IMG/VR virus record: IMGVR_UViG_3300048044_000024
Location: 1-25,767 of that record
Direction: 5' to 3' (one strand)
From: a virus
Length of the DNA stretch: 25,767 nucleotides
This document shows positions 13,468-20,896 of this stretch, piece after piece. How positions within the stretch are numbered: position 1 is the stretch's first letter; every line of letters starts with the position of its first letter. Position numbers and translations under genes: made by a program. The notes beneath the pieces are model-generated. The model saw only the letters and a list, made by a program, of their open reading frames with translations. It searched no databases and was not told the origin of the DNA.

Positions 13468-13677
13468 TTATTGCGACACCACGTCGGTGAGAACCGGGAC
13501 CGGCGGGGCGACAGTGTAGCCCTCTGCAGTCAGTAGCGCCACGGCGTCGGCCACGGTTTGCTTCTTGTCAACGAATTCGACAAATCGGTCCAGTATCTGA
13601 TGCACGTCGCTGTCAACCGCAACGCCGAGTGCTGCGACATGCGATGCCACGTAATTCTTTAGGTCAGCCAGAGTCAT
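13468..13677 (-). CDS. Small hypothetical late protein
   Basis: A 69-residue protein, the last gene of the late operon. It is mainly helical: MTLADLKNYVASHVAALGVA, then HQILDRFVEFVDKKQTVADA, then a short segment ending PVPVLTDVVSQ. There is no signal or membrane segment. The ribosome site is weak (GGGA, about 10 nt before the ATG). It follows the beta-rich protein by 19 nt and precedes the terminator palindrome. I recognise no family. Confidence 0.65.
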   Translation of the reverse strand: MTLADLKNYVASHVAALGVAVDSDVHQILDRFVEFVDKKQTVADAVALLTAEGYTVAPPVPVLTDVVSQ

Positions 13678-13696
13678 GATTTAATTCCCAGTCATT

Positions 13697-14203
13697 TTAT
13701 GAATCGATCGAAGTCGTGCCGCCGTTTATGGCGACACGAATCGAACCAGCGGTCAGCGCTACCGATAATGCCACACTCAACGTGCTGGTGGCGGATTTTG
13801 ATCTGAAAAAGTATCCAGCACCCGACTGGGCCAGGAGCATTTGCACAGGTACGGTTGGTGCGACAAACGCGGCTGGAATCCATGCTCGTGCCTGACCGAT
13901 CACGCCAGCGACCGAATCGGTGAATGTTACTGTCACCATGCCTGCTACAGCCAGCGTGCATGTCGGGTCGAATGAGACCTGCAGGCGCGTGACATAGTAT
14001 CCGGGCGCGCCCGTTTGCAGCGTGACCGGCGACGTGCCGCTTGCGGAACTTAAAACCGTAGATGTGTAGCTATCCCCGACAAAAGCGGGGATCGGCTCGT
14101 CACCGGAACCTGTGCTAGACAGTGAAATGTCGCCGACTGGTGTCGTTATCCACACCGGAATAGCACCGGCGGGATTTGATTGATTATTGGGAAAACCGCT
14201 CAT
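13697..14203 (-). CDS. Hypothetical beta-rich late protein
   Basis: A 168-residue protein whose ATG overlaps the Rz stop (ATGA, 14200-14203). It is rich in Ser, Thr, Val and Ala with few charges, typical of virion surface or beta-sandwich proteins. Visible strands include IPVWITTPVGDISLSSTG, YYVTRLQVSFD and SIRVAINGG. The start (MSGFPNNQSNPAGAIPVW) resembles accessory structural proteins that phages encode near lysis or tail genes. No catalytic motif is seen. It might be a decoration protein, but the location after lysis genes rather than beside the capsid leaves that open. Confidence 0.6.
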   Translation of the reverse strand: MSGFPNNQSNPAGAIPVWITTPVGDISLSSTGSGDEPIPAFVGDSYTSTVLSSASGTSPVTLQTGAPGYYVTRLQVSFDPTCTLAVAGMVTVTFTDSVAGVIGQARAWIPAAFVAPTVPVQMLLAQSGAGYFFRSKSATSTLSVALSVALTAGSIRVAINGGTTSIDS

Positions 14204-14709
14204 TGTGTCGCGCTCCGGGTTGATGGATCATGACTGTCAATCCAGTCGTTGAGGATGAGCGCATAGGCGTGCGCATCTTGCAAGTCTACGGCGTCGGCGT
14301 CGGCACTTGCTGCTCGGGTGCGAAGATGGTCAGCAAGTCCGTCTGGTAATCTGACGCCGGAGGTGCCGTCAGGAGCGATGCTGGCGGACGCGGTGGCATT
14401 GGGCATAGCGTTGACACGTTGGCAACTGGCGCGGACCCACAGGCCGCGAGAGTGGACAACACTAGCAACGTTACTAGTGTGCGTAGCAAGCTGTGCGGCG
14501 CGCTGTTGAGCTGCCAGGTTGAGCTGTTGCGAGAGTTTGGCATTTTTAGCATCCTCGATGATGATCTGACCGTCACGCTTGCTCAGTGCGTCGGATTGTT
14601 CGGCTTGACGCTGCGCGATTCGTTCGCCGTAGGCGTGTTCTTGATACTCCCATGCGCCACCTGCGCCAAGCGCGAGCGACAGCAATGCTGCAATTAAAAT
14701 TTGTTGCAT
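14200..14709 (-). CDS. Rz-like inner-membrane spanin (i-spanin)
   Basis: A 169-residue protein with an N-terminal membrane anchor (LIAALLSLALGAGGAWEYQE) and a long periplasmic coiled coil (ERIAQRQAEQSDALSKRDGQ and on to KLSQQLNLAAQQRAAQLA). The start at 14709 is preferred to 14715 because AAAGGA lies the right distance from it. With the outer-membrane lipoprotein encoded inside it, this forms the spanin complex that fuses inner and outer membranes as the last step of lysis of a Gram-negative host. It overlaps the holin gene at its start and the next gene at its stop. Confidence 0.85.
   Translation of the reverse strand: MQQILIAALLSLALGAGGAWEYQEHAYGERIAQRQAEQSDALSKRDGQIIIEDAKNAKLSQQLNLAAQQRAAQLATHTSNVASVVHSRGLWVRASCQRVNAMPNATASASIAPDGTSGVRLPDGLADHLRTRAASADADAVDLQDAHAYALILNDWIDSHDPSTRSATQ
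14286..14543 (-). CDS. Rz1-like outer-membrane lipoprotein (o-spanin), nested in Rz
   Basis: About 85 residues in a different frame wholly inside the Rz-like gene, the classic nested Rz/Rz1 arrangement. A signal peptide ends in a lipobox (LVTLLVLSTLAAC), where Cys would be lipidated. A proline-rich stretch follows (CPMPPRPPASLLTAPPAS), the hallmark of Rz1. The start is uncertain: ATG 14543 gives a compact signal peptide, while 14552 or 14576 would lengthen it. It is a partner of the i-spanin. Confidence 0.85.
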   Translation of the reverse strand: MPNSRNSSTWQLNSAPHSLLRTLVTLLVLSTLAACGSAPVANVSTLCPMPPRPPASLLTAPPASDYQTDLLTIFAPEQQVPTPTP

Positions 14710-14909
14710 AACCATCCTTTAACTGTGGTTAGCACTCGAAAATCATCAGGCGCGACAGCTTTGATTCCGGCGCTAATGGCATAACCGATTGCGCTGGCCA
14801 CCCCCCATTGTGCATCGTATCCGAAATGGAAAATCGGGGCGATCGCGAAAAACATAATCGCCTGCCAGGTTGTCGGTTCTTCGAGTCGATCAACTACGAA
14901 CTGAGGCAT
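14694..14909 (-). CDS. Holin, pinholin-like
   Basis: A 71-residue protein with two hydrophobic segments, about residues 13-31 (TTWQAIMFFAIAPIFHFGY) and 35-54 (WGVASAIGYAISAGIKAVAP), and a short basic C-terminus. It sits between the endolysin and the spanins and overlaps both neighbours (16 bp each). Small two-TM holins of this size that accompany SAR endolysins, as in phage 21, form small pinholes that depolarise the membrane rather than large holes. The pinholin class is inferred from the endolysin type; membrane topology is predicted by eye. Confidence 0.75.
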   Translation of the reverse strand: MPQFVVDRLEEPTTWQAIMFFAIAPIFHFGYDAQWGVASAIGYAISAGIKAVAPDDFRVLTTVKGWLCNKF

Positions 14910-15343
14910 AATGCATTTTCCCTTCTACGGCGGGCAACCAGCCCGGGCAACAATTTGTGGCCGCCATACACATATCTGAGTAATTCTGTACATGCGGCCA
15001 CGTGTTGTTTTTCTCGCTCAAGCGTCGGAATTCGGCTGGTGCGTAATCTGGCAACACCCGTATTGTATGCGAAATCAGTGTATGCCACCCGAGCATTATC
15101 CGGCAACCCGGGCATCATCTTGTCAACCGGCCCGAGATAATCTTCGATGCGCGATTGCAACATTCGACGACATTGCTCGGGAGTTTTCGTTTCACCAGGG
15201 TAAACACCCTGAGTTTCTCCATCACAAATTGTTAGGATCCCGACCGGATCGTGATACGCATGTAATCGGAGACCTTCATTCGGTGCGATGAATGCGACAC
15301 ACGCACCGATAATTCCACCAGCGATCAAGTGCTTCGCGCTCAT
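14894..15343 (-). CDS. SAR endolysin, GH24-type lysozyme
   Basis: A 149-residue muramidase. The catalytic E-X8-D-X5-T triad is present as Glu23, Asp32 and Thr38 in NEGLRLHAYHDPVGILT. The C-terminus ends GLVARRRRENALCLSS, as in phage 21/P22-type lysozymes. The N-terminus (HLIAGGIIGACVAFIAP) is a weakly hydrophobic Gly/Ala-rich helix without a cleavage site, typical of signal-arrest-release endolysins that wait tethered in the membrane. A cysteine inside that helix (Cys15) recalls P1 Lyz, where such a cysteine swaps disulphides to activate the enzyme. The ATG overlaps the stop of the ParB-like gene (ATGA). It cleaves peptidoglycan after the holin triggers. Confidence 0.9.
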   Translation of the reverse strand: MSAKHLIAGGIIGACVAFIAPNEGLRLHAYHDPVGILTICDGETQGVYPGETKTPEQCRRMLQSRIEDYLGPVDKMMPGLPDNARVAYTDFAYNTGVARLRTSRIPTLEREKQHVAACTELLRYVYGGHKLLPGLVARRRRENALCLSS

Positions 15344-15702
15344 GCTATTTTACACGGGATTGGCGTGTCCTCGTCGTAGCATTCCACGGCACACACTCGG
15401 TGATAACCATCGACAATCTCCACCCGGCACCCGTCGGTTCGGCGCACCAATAGGATTGGAGATAAAGATTTACCGACGGAAATTTTGTTCAAATTTTTGG
15501 CGACATGCGAATTTTCTACCCCGAGAATTGGTAGCCTCGCTGCCCGACAAATGTCTTTGGCCTTAAAGTATGACATGGGTGCCGCGCGCAAGTTGATCAC
15601 CGCAGTTTCAGCGTCAGTCTGGGGTACGAGCAGCATCAGATATGACAACGCCGCCGGGTAATCATGATCTTCGGGCGCCGATAACCACTTGATTGGTTTC
15701 AT
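15340..15702 (-). CDS. ParB/Srx-fold phage protein of unknown function
   Basis: A 120-residue protein. The start at 15702 has AGAAAGG just upstream and begins MKPIKWLSAPEDHDYPAALS, a beginning I know from small phage and prophage proteins. The C-terminal half has the ParB/sulfiredoxin-like pattern: KISVGKSLSPILLVRR, followed by VEIVDGYHRVCAV and DTPIPCKI. The DGYHRVCAV stretch corresponds to the nucleotide-binding GxxR motif of ParB-like folds. No HTH is attached, so it is not a partition protein. It lies directly before the endolysin gene with a 4-base overlap. Function is unknown; an NTP-using enzyme is possible. Confidence 0.65.
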   Translation of the reverse strand: MKPIKWLSAPEDHDYPAALSYLMLLVPQTDAETAVINLRAAPMSYFKAKDICRAARLPILGVENSHVAKNLNKISVGKSLSPILLVRRTDGCRVEIVDGYHRVCAVECYDEDTPIPCKIA

Positions 15703-16159
15703 TGTTACCTTTCTGAATTGTTTGCCACACGGTAGTCCCAGCCCACATGAAAATTGCGGCCAGGATTGTCGCGGCAACTGTGGTTTTAATCTGCCTGGTC
15801 ATTGGGCGGACGTCATCGGCCGCAATACGAGACTCGCGTGCGTGTTCCAGATCGAGCTTAATTGACAGCGCGTCCTCGGCACGTAGGCCGAACGATCTCA
15901 AATGCTCAGGGGTCAGCATATTCACTCTGACGGCTTTTATGTCCTCATTCGCGCGCCGAAGGCCGGATTCCAGGGATTTGAAACTGACATGGGATTCTTG
16001 CACCGACCTGGACAATTCCGCAAGGGCTGTCGTCTGCTGACGCAATGCCTCGCTGGTCATGCGGGACGCCATCGAGAGTTCCCCGAGCAGCATGTGCAAG
16101 TGTTTATCGTCCGCAGCCATTTCGGCCTCATCCGGTTTGTCGTCGCTTGATTTTATCAT
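15662..16159 (-). CDS. Coiled-coil protein with C-terminal membrane anchor
   Basis: A 165-residue protein with an acidic N-terminus (DDKPDEAEMAADDKH) and a long heptad-rich helix (residues 20-110, including QQTTALAELSRSVQESHVSF). One transmembrane segment lies near the C-terminus (TVAATILAAIFMWAGTTVW, about residues 127-145), followed by a polar tail. Topology would put the coiled coil in the cytoplasm and a short tail outside. The ATG overlaps the stop of the upstream membrane protein (ATGA) and its 3' end overlaps the ParB-like gene by 41 bp, so all three are coupled. It could be a lysis timing factor, an exclusion protein or a tail-anchored scaffold. Confidence 0.65.
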   Translation of the reverse strand: MIKSSDDKPDEAEMAADDKHLHMLLGELSMASRMTSEALRQQTTALAELSRSVQESHVSFKSLESGLRRANEDIKAVRVNMLTPEHLRSFGLRAEDALSIKLDLEHARESRIAADDVRPMTRQIKTTVAATILAAIFMWAGTTVWQTIQKGNNETNQVVIGARRS

Positions 16160-16842
16160 AAATTACGCCACCAGAATGCACCGAGGATAGTCAGGCAATT
16201 GTGTCGGATGCCACCCCATTTTAGCCCTACTAGCGCGTTTAGTTCCGACACGTCTATATCTCGCCTTCGCCAGCCACGGGTCATGTGCCAGCCGGAATAC
16301 AGGCGCGGATCGAACGGGGATCGAGTCAGTGCGCCATGCCTGAACCGATACACATCGCCGTTGCAATAAATCGCATATGACCCATACCGACTAAATAGAG
16401 CGATTACAAAATCCTGCGGTGATGTCGGTCGTTTACGCAGACAATAAACGTGGCCGATTTCCGGCGATTGGCCGTCATCATCGTATGATCGGACGATGTA
16501 CCAGATCGCCATTCCGACCATGCATAGGGTCTGTATCAAAATGGCGAGTAGGTAATTACGCCATGCGAGCGCGTACCAGAAGGCATGAATGAATACATCA
16601 GCCACGGCGTACCCCATTACCGCTGCGGCAATACATTTTTCTCGCAATCTAATATATGGGATTACTGACAGGCACCACCCGGCCAAAATTGCAAAATTGA
16701 CCGAGCGTGCCATATCGTTGAGCATCCACTCACTGGGCGTTTCAGGGTGCAGGAGGCGTATTAGGAGTGGGAATGCTAGGGTCAGTATCAGGACGCCTTG
16801 CGGGAACGACTGGCGCATTCCTAAACGGTCGAGGTCTCGCAT
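16156..16842 (-). CDS. Four-TM membrane protein with a C-terminal, possibly papain-like, domain
   Basis: A 228-residue protein. Four hydrophobic helices are evident: about residues 15-33 (GVLILTLAFPLLIRLL), 48-66, 72-94 (CIAAAVMGYAVADVFIHAFW) and 96-118 (LLAILIQTLCMVGMAIWYIV). A soluble domain of about 100 residues follows, with EIGHVYCLRKRPTSPQDFVI, a GSYAIYCNGDVYRFRHG segment and HNCLTILGAFWW near the end. The arrangement of an early His, a strand-rich core and a late Asn-Cys resembles permuted papain-like (NlpC/LRAT-type) domains, but I cannot confirm it by eye. The start follows a weak ACGGA site. It is the first of three coupled genes between tail and lysis modules. Function unknown. Confidence 0.6.
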   Translation of the reverse strand: MRDLDRLGMRQSFPQGVLILTLAFPLLIRLLHPETPSEWMLNDMARSVNFAILAGWCLSVIPYIRLREKCIAAAVMGYAVADVFIHAFWYALAWRNYLLAILIQTLCMVGMAIWYIVRSYDDDGQSPEIGHVYCLRKRPTSPQDFVIALFSRYGSYAIYCNGDVYRFRHGALTRSPFDPRLYSGWHMTRGWRRRDIDVSELNALVGLKWGGIRHNCLTILGAFWWRNL

Positions 16843-16869
16843 TTTTTTTCCGTTTCATGTAACTTTGTT

Positions 16870-17259
16870 TCACGTCATGCCCCCTAGTGACGTTAGCCAC
16901 GCGGGCACTGTCGGCCACACGCAGGTGCTCGGGAACCCCGCTTGCTCGGGCACATTACGCAATGCTTCCATCAGCGTAAGCAGGTCAGTGAATTGCGCTG
17001 ATGTTAAGCTAGTTGTACCACCCAGATCGAGCTGTGACTTGTGTCGCACGTAGAGAGGTTGTAGCTGATCTAGATACGAATTGCGCTGTGTGCGGGCTTG
17101 TACGGCCAATTGAGTAGCGCTCGGCGGAGGGTTTTGCAGCGCTAACGCCTGCTCGTCGGTCAGTTGTGCCATGCCTTGAGGCCATGACGCCAAGGCGAGT
17201 GCCGCGCCATCCATGTCATCATGCAGAGTACCGTCTGCGGGGTTTTGCCAAATTGACAT
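16870..17259 (-). CDS. Tail fibre assembly-like protein
   Basis: A 129-residue protein beginning with MSIWQNPADGTLHDDMDGAA, followed by LASWPQGMAQLTDEQALALQ and a proline-spaced helix (NPPPSATQLAVQARTQRNSY). This N-terminal LTDEQ pattern followed by Gln/Ala helices is common in phage tail fibre assembly or tail-associated proteins encoded just behind tail fibre genes. It follows the SGNH protein by 11 nt. A chaperone role for fibre folding is inferred from position and pattern; it could be a minor structural protein. Confidence 0.6.
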   Translation of the reverse strand: MSIWQNPADGTLHDDMDGAALALASWPQGMAQLTDEQALALQNPPPSATQLAVQARTQRNSYLDQLQPLYVRHKSQLDLGGTTSLTSAQFTDLLTLMEALRNVPEQAGFPSTCVWPTVPAWLTSLGGMT

Positions 17260-17270
17260 GATCTGTATCC

Positions 17271-18284
17271 TTAATTGATTAGTTTCAAAGGAGATTCGCC
17301 GCCATATAGATTGCCGTCGCTACCAAGATAAATTGCAGTTTGAATGTAGATAACCGGTGCAGCGTTACCAGTGATCGCCTTGTAAAACAGTGTGCGGATT
17401 TTCATATGTCCATAATCATTCGGATGCACGTTGTCATACATGTCGCCAGGGTTTAACTGGCTGCAACTGTCGATAACGCTGACATCCAGACCATAGCCGG
17501 ACAATTCAGCCGCCAGTGCTGCCAGCGCGGTATTGTATGCGTCAACGTTGGCGTTCGAACCGCCAAAGGTGTAAGCGAGCGCATGCGGGGTATTGCCAAG
17601 CACAACTTTCGATTTTGGCGCACAGCTAGAATACCAATGGAAATATACCGGATTGCTTGCATCGGCATGCGTAACATTGATTGCGACAGCATGCGATCCA
17701 GCACCAAGACCTGTAATGGCGATACCGTATGGACCATAGGCCACGCCAAGCAGGGTAGTTACCGCACCGGCGGTTGCGTAACTGCCCTTAAGCACGCCAT
17801 CGACGGTGACGGTAAATGTCGATGCGTTACCTACCTGACGGAGCGTGCCAAGGATAAACACGTCACCGGTGGTCGTGAATGCCGCTGTCGCCCCAGCTGC
17901 AGACGCGCCATGCATGCTATACGCGTAACCCGTCCCCCAAGCTCCAGAAAACGATACCCCGTTTGCCGGTGTCGCCAAACTGCACTCAGACGCCAGCCAC
18001 ACGGATAGGGCACGCAATCCATCGATGTAGTAAGCCAAACCAGCAGAACCTTGCGCGGCATACTGCGCTTGGTCATTAGTACCAAGCATACTGGTCGATA
18101 CATCACCAGCCACGGTATTTACCCCGTAAACTTTCGGAGCTTGGTCCATCACCATGTTAGTGCTGACCCCACCATTTACAGTCGTCAAGCTAAAATCAGT
18201 ATTCAACCGATTTACGTAGCAATTTGCCTGCAAAGATGCGCCGGTACCTGCCGTGATTGAGTCACCAAATGCATAATGTGTCAT
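17271..18284 (-). CDS. SGNH/GDSL hydrolase associated with the tail fibre
   Basis: A 337-residue protein with the blocks of an SGNH esterase. Block I is FGDSITAG (Ser9 nucleophile). A block II glycine lies in NGGVSTN (38-39). Block III is MLGTND (Asn70). Block V is DNVHPNDYG (Asp284, His287). A beta-rich insertion (roughly 100-230) lies between the catalytic blocks and may bind glycan. Genes of this kind next to phage tail fibres remove acetyl groups from capsule or O-antigen sugars during adsorption. GGGGG before the ATG is a strong ribosome site. No signal peptide is seen, consistent with a virion component. The substrate cannot be read from sequence. Confidence 0.85.
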   Translation of the reverse strand: MTHYAFGDSITAGTGASLQANCYVNRLNTDFSLTTVNGGVSTNMVMDQAPKVYGVNTVAGDVSTSMLGTNDQAQYAAQGSAGLAYYIDGLRALSVWLASECSLATPANGVSFSGAWGTGYAYSMHGASAAGATAAFTTTGDVFILGTLRQVGNASTFTVTVDGVLKGSYATAGAVTTLLGVAYGPYGIAITGLGAGSHAVAINVTHADASNPVYFHWYSSCAPKSKVVLGNTPHALAYTFGGSNANVDAYNTALAALAAELSGYGLDVSVIDSCSQLNPGDMYDNVHPNDYGHMKIRTLFYKAITGNAAPVIYIQTAIYLGSDGNLYGGESPLKLIN

Positions 18285-18296
18285 TGTATGACCCCC

Positions 18297-20018
18297 TTAC
18301 GTTAGCAAAGAATAAATCGAGCTAACGCCCGCGTTGGTAATCGTCAAGCTGAAACTGCAGTACGGCGGTAACGGCACTGTGGCCGATGATCCTTGTCCAG
18401 TAACATCTGCAATTGCTGTGACCTGAGATCCATTAACATACACACCAGGAATTGTGCCCCCTTGTATATAAATTACCAATGTCCCTGTTCTAGGTTTAAC
18501 GTTGTAATAAGTTGTTCCTGATACTGGACTGAATGTGGAGTATGATTGCCCGTAACCGTAGCTCATCAATGCGGCTAGCGATTCACCGCCCATGCCTTGG
18601 ACGAATGTCGGATTAACCCATGTTCCCAGAGTTGCCTGGGTCGCTAGGATGTATCCGACAATACGGTACGGGCTTGCTGTAACTGCCGCTGTGGAGTACC
18701 AAACAGCGTTGGATGTTGAGCCAGTGCTAATTGCCGTTGAAGTGATTGTCCCCGTTTCTGACATGTCTAAACCACCAGCAATGCTAGCCACCGCAAGCGC
18801 CGGACTGCCACCATTGTATAAAACGGCCAGCACAAACATGCCCTGATTTGTGGCAGGTTGGCCAAAGGTCGAACCGCTTGGAGCAACCAACGATAATGCC
18901 GAGAAATTTACCGTTGAAATAACACCGCTATTACCCGTTGCGCTACGAAATTGCAATGTAGTGGCTGCAATCCCAAAAGTCATAGCGCCGCTTGCAGCTG
19001 ATGCGCTGATCTGCTGGATCGGTTCAATTGCAATGGCGCTACTCACTGTATTGCCATTTACGACGTTTGTCCCATCACTATAAATCGTAGCAGTATTGGC
19101 ACCCACGGTATTCGGTACGACAAATACACTACCCGGCGTGCCGACAACGGCGAATGTCACGCTGAAGGCCCCGGTCGTCGAGTTGCGCACCTGCCATGTC
19201 GCCGTAGTAGCGGGTAGGAATATGACGACATTGCCAGTCAGCGCGCCCGTCAGCGCCAGGATGTATTGGCCGTATTGTGCAGCTGTCAGCGTGACATTGG
19301 CATTCGTCAGCGCAATATTGGTCTGGCCATTCAGCAGATTATTTGCCCAGGCCGTCGTTGCCACGCTCGTGCTGCTATCACCCGCCGGCGGCGTGACTGT
19401 CTGACCGATACCCCCCGTGGCGAACAGCAGGTTGAATGTCGTACCATTGAACTGCGCCGCGCAGAACGAACCTGCGGCAATAGCATTTGGGACCAGCGCT
19501 CCACCTGGACCTGCGTTGAGCGCGTATCCTGTGCTGCCGTTCAGCGCCAACGTTGACGCGCCGGTATTTGCGTTAAGCGCCTTAAAATACACGATTGCGC
19601 CCGTTTTCGGCACGGGGGAGGCCGGGGAAAGCGCCACCGCGTAACTGTTTGCCGTGCCGGTGTCGGCGGCGTAGGTGTTCGCGTTGGCTTGAATCTGCGG
19701 CGTTTGCGCCATCAGATTCATTGAGCCTGCGGTCAGCAGGTTGGCGGCGATGTCCCCGGCATTCCACGCAAGCGCGGTTGTGCCTTCCTGCGCCCGGGTC
19801 ATAGTGATGACATCACCCGTCACGCCGGTCACGTACACGATCTCGCGCAGCAAGCCGGTTGCGGCGTCAACGAACGTCATTGGAAAATACTGACCGGTCA
19901 CGGGCGACGGGAACAGCACGCCGGAGCCGGGTGACAGGTTGGCGGTTAGCGCCACCGATGTGATTGCCCCAGCAAGCGTGGTCTGGTCGTTGTTGGCGAA
20001 TAAAACGATGTTGGCCAT
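18297..20018 (-). CDS. Tail fibre protein
   Basis: A 573-residue protein, low in charge and rich in Gly, Ala, Ser, Thr and Asn. The N-terminal part (MANIVLFANNDQTTLAGAIT, then a GDVITMTRAQEGTTALAWNA segment) matches the virion-attachment head of phage tail fibres. A PPAGDSSTSVATTAWANNLL segment, frequent in the shaft of such fibres, follows near residue 210. The rest is beta-rich, with a distal domain containing GTLVIYIQGGTIPGVYVNG and a C-terminal strand. It probably trimerises and binds the host surface. The ATG overlaps the preceding stop (TAATG, 20016-20020). Baseplate genes upstream and the SGNH hydrolase downstream complete the adsorption module. Confidence 0.88.
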   Translation of the reverse strand: MANIVLFANNDQTTLAGAITSVALTANLSPGSGVLFPSPVTGQYFPMTFVDAATGLLREIVYVTGVTGDVITMTRAQEGTTALAWNAGDIAANLLTAGSMNLMAQTPQIQANANTYAADTGTANSYAVALSPASPVPKTGAIVYFKALNANTGASTLALNGSTGYALNAGPGGALVPNAIAAGSFCAAQFNGTTFNLLFATGGIGQTVTPPAGDSSTSVATTAWANNLLNGQTNIALTNANVTLTAAQYGQYILALTGALTGNVVIFLPATTATWQVRNSTTGAFSVTFAVVGTPGSVFVVPNTVGANTATIYSDGTNVVNGNTVSSAIAIEPIQQISASAASGAMTFGIAATTLQFRSATGNSGVISTVNFSALSLVAPSGSTFGQPATNQGMFVLAVLYNGGSPALAVASIAGGLDMSETGTITSTAISTGSTSNAVWYSTAAVTASPYRIVGYILATQATLGTWVNPTFVQGMGGESLAALMSYGYGQSYSTFSPVSGTTYYNVKPRTGTLVIYIQGGTIPGVYVNGSQVTAIADVTGQGSSATVPLPPYCSFSLTITNAGVSSIYSLLT

Positions 20019-20179
20019 TATTTTTTCTTCCTGTCCATATAGCGTGTCTTAGCTGGCGCGCTATCATGCGCGACCATTTCCTTTCCCACAGACTGCGGGA
20101 TACCAGTGCTTTTTGCAATCTTAGGCTCGTGAGCCACCGCTTCCATGAGCCGGTGCTGTTTTTCCGAGGTCGTCGGCAT
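20018..20179 (-). CDS. 53-residue basic phage miniprotein
   Basis: Starts at ATG 20179, 11 nt after the upstream stop. The product begins MPTTSEKQHRLMEAVAHEPK and has IPQSVGKEMVAHD, then a basic end (RYMDRKKK). Small proteins with the pattern S-K/EKQ-RLM-A-A and GIP--VG-E- occur in many phages, but their function is unknown. It sits between the gpI-like baseplate gene and the tail fibre gene, with a one-base overlap with the latter. Confidence 0.7.
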   Translation of the reverse strand: MPTTSEKQHRLMEAVAHEPKIAKSTGIPQSVGKEMVAHDSAPAKTRYMDRKKK

Positions 20180-20189
20180 GGATTTTACC

Positions 20190-20894
20190 TCATTCGATTG
20201 CAACGTTATACGTGAATTGGAACGGCAACTGAACAGCACCCGCATTTATCGCAGCTTGCAAAACGGGCGCCATAGCCAACGGGGCATTGGCGGTAAGCGT
20301 ACTTTGTATCGTATTCAGTGCCACGGTATTGAGGGTGAAAGCATTGAGTATCGCTCCGCCGGTCACGCGGCGCATACCGTTCAATATCGTGATGTTGACC
20401 TGATTTCCTGCGCCGAAAGTGACGCTTACTTGATACGTCTGGTCGATGCCTGGATCAGTGCCGTTCACCCCGAGCAAGAATCGCATTACCCGGCGCTTCA
20501 ACCATTTGATGGTGAACGCCTGACCATCGCCCTTGTAAAAGAACCATGTCAGAATTCGTTTGTACACGTCATCATTAGTTGCATAATACGATGCCGGACC
20601 AATCCGTTCCAACGTGTTAAGCGCAAGGGTGTTTAGCGCCCACGTATTCAATACCCCTACGCTCTGATTCGTTCCGCTCGGTAGCACTGGCCTCGGCAAT
20701 CCGTATAGCCCGGTCCCGACCCAGTCCAGCAGCGGGCCTTGAATCGGAGCGCCGGTGTAAACTGGTAAGCCCACACTGTTGAACCAGTCCACATACTCCT
20801 GCGCTTCGCCGTTAAACGCCGACACGAACGCCTGCAGCGAATCGTCGTCATTATACTGCGTGTAGAGGTATGACGGGATGACTTGCGTTAGCAT
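20190..20894 (-). CDS. Baseplate protein, P2 gpI / Mu gp48-like
   Basis: A 234-residue protein following the J-like gene, where gpI-type proteins sit in P2- and Mu-like phages. It starts with LTQVIPSYLYTQYNDDDSLQ and a helical segment (GEAQEYVDWFNSVGLPVYTG); GAPIQGPLLDWVGTGLYGL is a typical fragment of this class. Two LNT-rich stretches are odd: VLNTWALNTLALNTL (81-95) and ILNAFTLNTVALNTI (182-196). The protein would connect the baseplate wedge to the tail fibre. The function is assigned by gene order plus partial sequence resemblance. Confidence 0.75.
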   Translation of the reverse strand: MLTQVIPSYLYTQYNDDDSLQAFVSAFNGEAQEYVDWFNSVGLPVYTGAPIQGPLLDWVGTGLYGLPRPVLPSGTNQSVGVLNTWALNTLALNTLERIGPASYYATNDDVYKRILTWFFYKGDGQAFTIKWLKRRVMRFLLGVNGTDPGIDQTYQVSVTFGAGNQVNITILNGMRRVTGGAILNAFTLNTVALNTIQSTLTANAPLAMAPVLQAAINAGAVQLPFQFTYNVAIE

Positions 20895-20896
20895 GG

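Noticed and set aside
16851-16874. Direct TGAAAC repeats between the membrane protein and the tail-assembly-like gene as a late promoter
   Set aside because: Two short copies only; no convincing -35/-10 pair and the surrounding genes form one continuous leftward operon.
18592-19404. Forward-strand frames opposite the tail fibre gene
   Set aside because: Shadows of low-complexity fibre coding sequence, lacking ribosome sites and known domains.
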